Shown: in pieces, positions 61,271-64,000 of the stretch
Layout: each line of letters starts with the position of its first letter
Position numbering within the stretch: the stretch's first letter is position 1
DNA from: Carallia brachiata
Taxonomy: Eukaryota; Streptophyta; Magnoliopsida; Malpighiales; Rhizophoraceae
Reading direction: 5' to 3'
Assembly (NCBI GenBank): GCA_021464245.1
Contig: JADCRB010000074.1
Location: 923,020 to 987,019 of the forward strand
Length of the DNA: 64,000 bases
Notes under the pieces: generated by a model
What the model saw: only the letters and a program-made list of their open reading frames with translations
The model's database searches: none
Told to the model about the DNA's origin: nothing
Made by a program: the position numbers and the translations under genes

Positions 61271-62149
61271 ATGCCACCGGTGGACCTGGAGACCCTGGTC
61301 ACAGCCTGCGCCGGCGCTTCCTGCGACCGCAAGATCGCCTGCGAAACCCTAGCCCCCGCAGCTGCCGACATCAACCACAGACCGACCGAATCCGGATCCG
61401 AATCCGATCCACCAGAGTCATTCTGGCTCTCCAAGGACGCCGAGCTCGACTGGTTCGACCGCAACGCCTTCATTGAACGCAAAGACTCCACTAAAGGCAA
61501 CTCCACCAACTTGAACCCGAACGTTAACCCGAACTCCCACCAGTCCAATTCCCAGCGGTTCTCGAACTTGAAGTCGAAAGCGTCCATTATCGGCCTACCT
61601 TTGCCGCAGAAATCGTGCTTCGTTGACGCCAAGAATCGGCGGAACTGTAAACCGGGAAGGCAGTTGTTTACGAAACGGTCCGGTTCTTCCGGTAAATCGT
61701 ATTCGTCCATGGTGGAGCCGTCTTCGCCTAAGGTTTCTTGTATTGGAAGAGTGAGATCGAAGAGAGATCGGAATCGGAGACTAAAGAATCGGCAACGATC
61801 CGCTGGCAGGGATTGCAACAAGGAGAAGCCTGAAACGGGGCGGAAATCCGGGTTCTTCGCAGGTTTACTTGCGATTTTCGGGTCAGGCTCTAAACAGAAA
61901 CAGACGCATAATAAGAACGAAAACGACCCGACGCAAAGACAATCCCCGCCTGGAAAGAAGGCGACGGTTACGACGAGCGATATCACAGATCGGCTTCCGC
62001 CTGCCGATAGAGGCGCCGCAATAGCGCCGAGGAAGACCGTGGAGCTTGGTGCCGCCGATAGTGTTGAACCGGCCGGTTTGGGTGGAATGAAGCGTTTCGC
62101 GTCCGGCAGGAAGTCGGAATCTTGGGCCTCGTCTATTGACGTGGCGTAA
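61271..62149 (+). CDS. Plant-specific basic protein of unknown function
   Basis: Single exon, 292 residues, with a GC content clearly above the surroundings and a good TATA box and leader. Visible blocks are MPPVDLETLVTACAG with a Cys pair (CAGASCDRKIAC), SFWLSKDAELDWFDRNAF, QRFSNLKSKASIIGLPLPQK, CFVDAKNRRNCKPGRQLF, SPKVSCIGRVRSKRDR, a hydrophobic GFFAGLLAIFG flanked by Lys/Arg, and the end GGMKRFASGRKSESWASS. The pattern of short conserved blocks in basic, Ser-rich, probably disordered sequence is one I associate with a conserved family of uncharacterised plant proteins. Function is not known. The FFAGLLAIFG patch is short for a membrane helix. An equally long minus-strand frame (61069-61986) is the antisense shadow of GC-rich coding. 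Confidence 0.82.
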   Translation: MPPVDLETLVTACAGASCDRKIACETLAPAAADINHRPTESGSESDPPESFWLSKDAELDWFDRNAFIERKDSTKGNSTNLNPNVNPNSHQSNSQRFSNLKSKASIIGLPLPQKSCFVDAKNRRNCKPGRQLFTKRSGSSGKSYSSMVEPSSPKVSCIGRVRSKRDRNRRLKNRQRSAGRDCNKEKPETGRKSGFFAGLLAIFGSGSKQKQTHNKNENDPTQRQSPPGKKATVTTSDITDRLPPADRGAAIAPRKTVELGAADSVEPAGLGGMKRFASGRKSESWASSIDVA

Positions 62150-64000
62150 TGTGATTCGCCTGATCGGGCAATCTCGCGCGGCCAGTGGGGCCCGTATCTG
62201 GGGTTGCTGGAGCCGTTTGAAACTGGGTATTCTGTGGGCCCGCTTCTCCTGAAAATTTGCTGCTGCCGATGTCGTGAGGCGGTGGAAATAACGTATCCCT
62301 CAGACGCGGTAAATGCGGTTAAATTGTACGCTTTGGCATCTTTTTACTGTTTTATTTCTTTTTCGGTTTTTAGCTTGAAACCATGACATTCTATTTTCCC
62401 TTCATCTTTTTCAGTTTTTTCTTGTTTGCCAAATTCCAATCATGGTTGTAAATAACTAAGTAATATATATAGGTGAGTGTAAATTTTTTTTGTATGAACA
62501 AGGTGGTTAGTGAAGGTGAGTTTTCAGAAAATTGACATAATGGTGTTTGTTTTTCTTCCTTTAGCGTTTTTAAATTTGGATGCTATGAGTAGGGCTACAT
62601 TATTGTTTTTTCCTTTTTTTTTTAAACACTAAAAAATCGATACCCTAATTGTGTTAATCATCGCATCTGCAAGTCTTGGTTGGAGTTATCGTTGACACAA
62701 TGTTGTTTATATTTTCCACACTTTTCTAGCTAACAAATGTGAAATTTAGATTATGCTAATTTATGTGAACAGAAATTACCAATATAAAGTCCGTGTTACA
62801 TAATTAATGAATTTCAATTCCATTTTTTCTCTATCAAGAAATATTTCCATTTCGGTCAGTGATCATCTGGCAGAACAGAATGGGCTGGTTGGTTGGAATG
62901 GCAGGCAACGTGTAGAAGAGAAAAGTTTCTTTTTTAGAAAGTCATATGACAGGTCAGGTGGAATAAATTTTCTCAAATTTTCCAATCTAGACGATTAAGA
63001 ATTCAAGCTTTTTGCATCGGCAGTGTAACTGGTATGGATTGGGTGTCAAAAGTCTATATATTGCTCTTTAATAACCTACTCTTGCTTTGATTTCTTAGGT
63101 ACGTGATGTAACATGCCCGCTTTTGTTCAACGTTCTTGCCTCCTTTTCTTTTCTTTTGGCGTAGTGGGGCAACATACATTGACTGGCAGATTTTTAATTT
63201 GATTATTTTTTAAATATAATTTATTTATAATTTTATATTATATAATTAATAGGATCAATTTAAAATTAAAAATAATAATATAAATTTATATAATATAAAA
63301 TTATAAATAAATTAGATTAAACATGATAATAAATAAATAAAAATAATGAACATAGCAATTGGTTTCATCCGATGACTCATCTGTTGGACGCCAACGTGTG
63401 AATTCAACTAGTCTTTTTGACGAAGTGATTGTATTGAAATGACATTTTTCAATTAGTGGAATAGATATAAATATGTAAATTGGAATAAAAGTTAATTTGA
63501 CTTACCACGTTTTATTTTATTTTAAATTTCATTCATAATGATTTTTTTGGTTAAATTTGGTCTACAACGTTACGTCTGTTAGTTTAATTTGGTCCTTTCG
63601 TCCATAACGCTGTTAACTCTACTGACGTGACATGACGGAATTTGACACGTCAGCAATTTTGACACGTCAGCATGCCACGTCAACATCTGTTGCTGACGTG
63701 ACATAAGTATAAAGACTAATTTGACCCACAATGTTTCAGTGTATTTTAAATTTCACCCATAATATTTTTTTATGGTTAAAATTGGCTCATAACGTTATAT
63801 CTTTTAGTCTAATTTGATTTTTTCGTACCTAACGTCGTTAACTTCGCTGATGTAGCGTAACAGAATTTGACACGTTATTAATTTTTTTCCAAAGAGATGG
63901 CTCCGTACTGGCAATGTTAATGGTGGTCGGAGGCAACAATAATTTGATGAGGAAATAGTAACAACAGCAGAAAAGAAAAAATTTAAAAATAAAGATAATA
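62150..64000. other. 3' flank of the unknown gene and AT-rich end of window
   Basis: 3' UTR of the 61271 gene to about 62460, then AT-rich sequence without a recognised gene and the tandem repeat at 63493-63890. Confidence 0.55.
63493..63890. repeat. Diverged tandem repeat with TGACGTG/ACACGTCAGC spacer
   Basis: A unit at about 63493-63660 is repeated at about 63718-63890, offset about 225 bp, with many substitutions. Shared words include AATTTGAC, TATTTTAAATTTCA, GTTAACT and GGAATTTGACACGT/AGAATTTGACACGT. The spacer repeats TTTTGACACGTCAGCA and TGCCACGTCAAC. Similar ACGT-rich repeats are widespread in plant intergenic DNA, possibly as parts of non-autonomous transposons. Confidence 0.55.

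Noticed and set aside
61069..61986. 305-residue minus-strand open frame opposite the 61271 gene
   Set aside because: It lies antisense to a well-supported coding frame with TATA box and leader; its sequence has no family resemblance and is explained by GC-rich codon composition.
1..64000. CRISPR array, prokaryotic operon, or viral insertion
   Set aside because: No regularly spaced repeats, no ribosome-binding sites and no viral-like frames; all recognised genes are ordinary plant nuclear genes.

Overview
This window is nuclear DNA from a flowering plant, almost certainly a eudicot. The introns are short, AT-rich and mostly GT..AG. Intergenic DNA is AT-rich. The gene set is plant-specific (SAUR, CRIB-type RopGAP, chloroplast SRP54, a plastid-type ABCB half transporter). 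At residue level the proteins felt close to Citrus or other woody rosids, but that is an untested impression.

Layout. 0-8.5 kb: the 3' end of a condensation-domain/PapA-like acyltransferase gene (+), a tRNA-Pro(CGG) (-), a SAUR gene (+), and a second acyltransferase copy (-) with about four apparent frameshifts. The two acyltransferase copies point tail to tail around the SAUR and tRNA genes. 10.8-11.6 kb: spliceosomal SmG (+). 16.5-19.1 kb: CRIB-containing RopGAP (+). 20.8-23.4 kb: 4'-phosphopantetheinyl transferase (+). 25.2-30.5 kb: chloroplast SRP54, 15 exons (+). 31.2-32.1 kb: small tail-anchored-like protein (+). 33.4-38.4 kb: ABCB29-like ABC half transporter (+). 40.0-40.9 kb: RPA 14-kDa subunit (+), with a canonical E2F site upstream. 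44.6-48.5 kb: three-RRM hnRNP Q/LIF2-like protein (+). 49.7-51.8 kb: F-box protein (-). 51.8-61.2 kb: about 9.5 kb with no recognisable gene, carrying two copies of a fold-back element and small poly(A) insertions. 61.3-62.1 kb: intronless plant-specific protein of unknown function (+). 63.5-63.9 kb: a diverged tandem repeat.

The genes are unrelated and separately transcribed; I see no operon-like or cluster logic. The loose themes are plastid function (cpSRP54, ABCB29-like) and nucleic-acid housekeeping (SmG, RPA, hnRNP).

I did not find a convincing new biological system. The most useful observations are: (1) repeated frame breaks in genes that are otherwise perfectly conserved, most of them fitting the loss of one base, which suggests assembly errors or recent decay; (2) a tandem AGAGAG acceptor in cpSRP54 that bypasses one of those breaks; (3) a GC-AG intron in cpSRP54; (4) two SINE-like insertions with target-site duplications, and several very small poly(A) insertions flanked by direct repeats; (5) a pair of roughly 310-bp fold-back elements. 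Exon boundaries were set by hand from splice signals, reading phase and family conservation, without transcript data.
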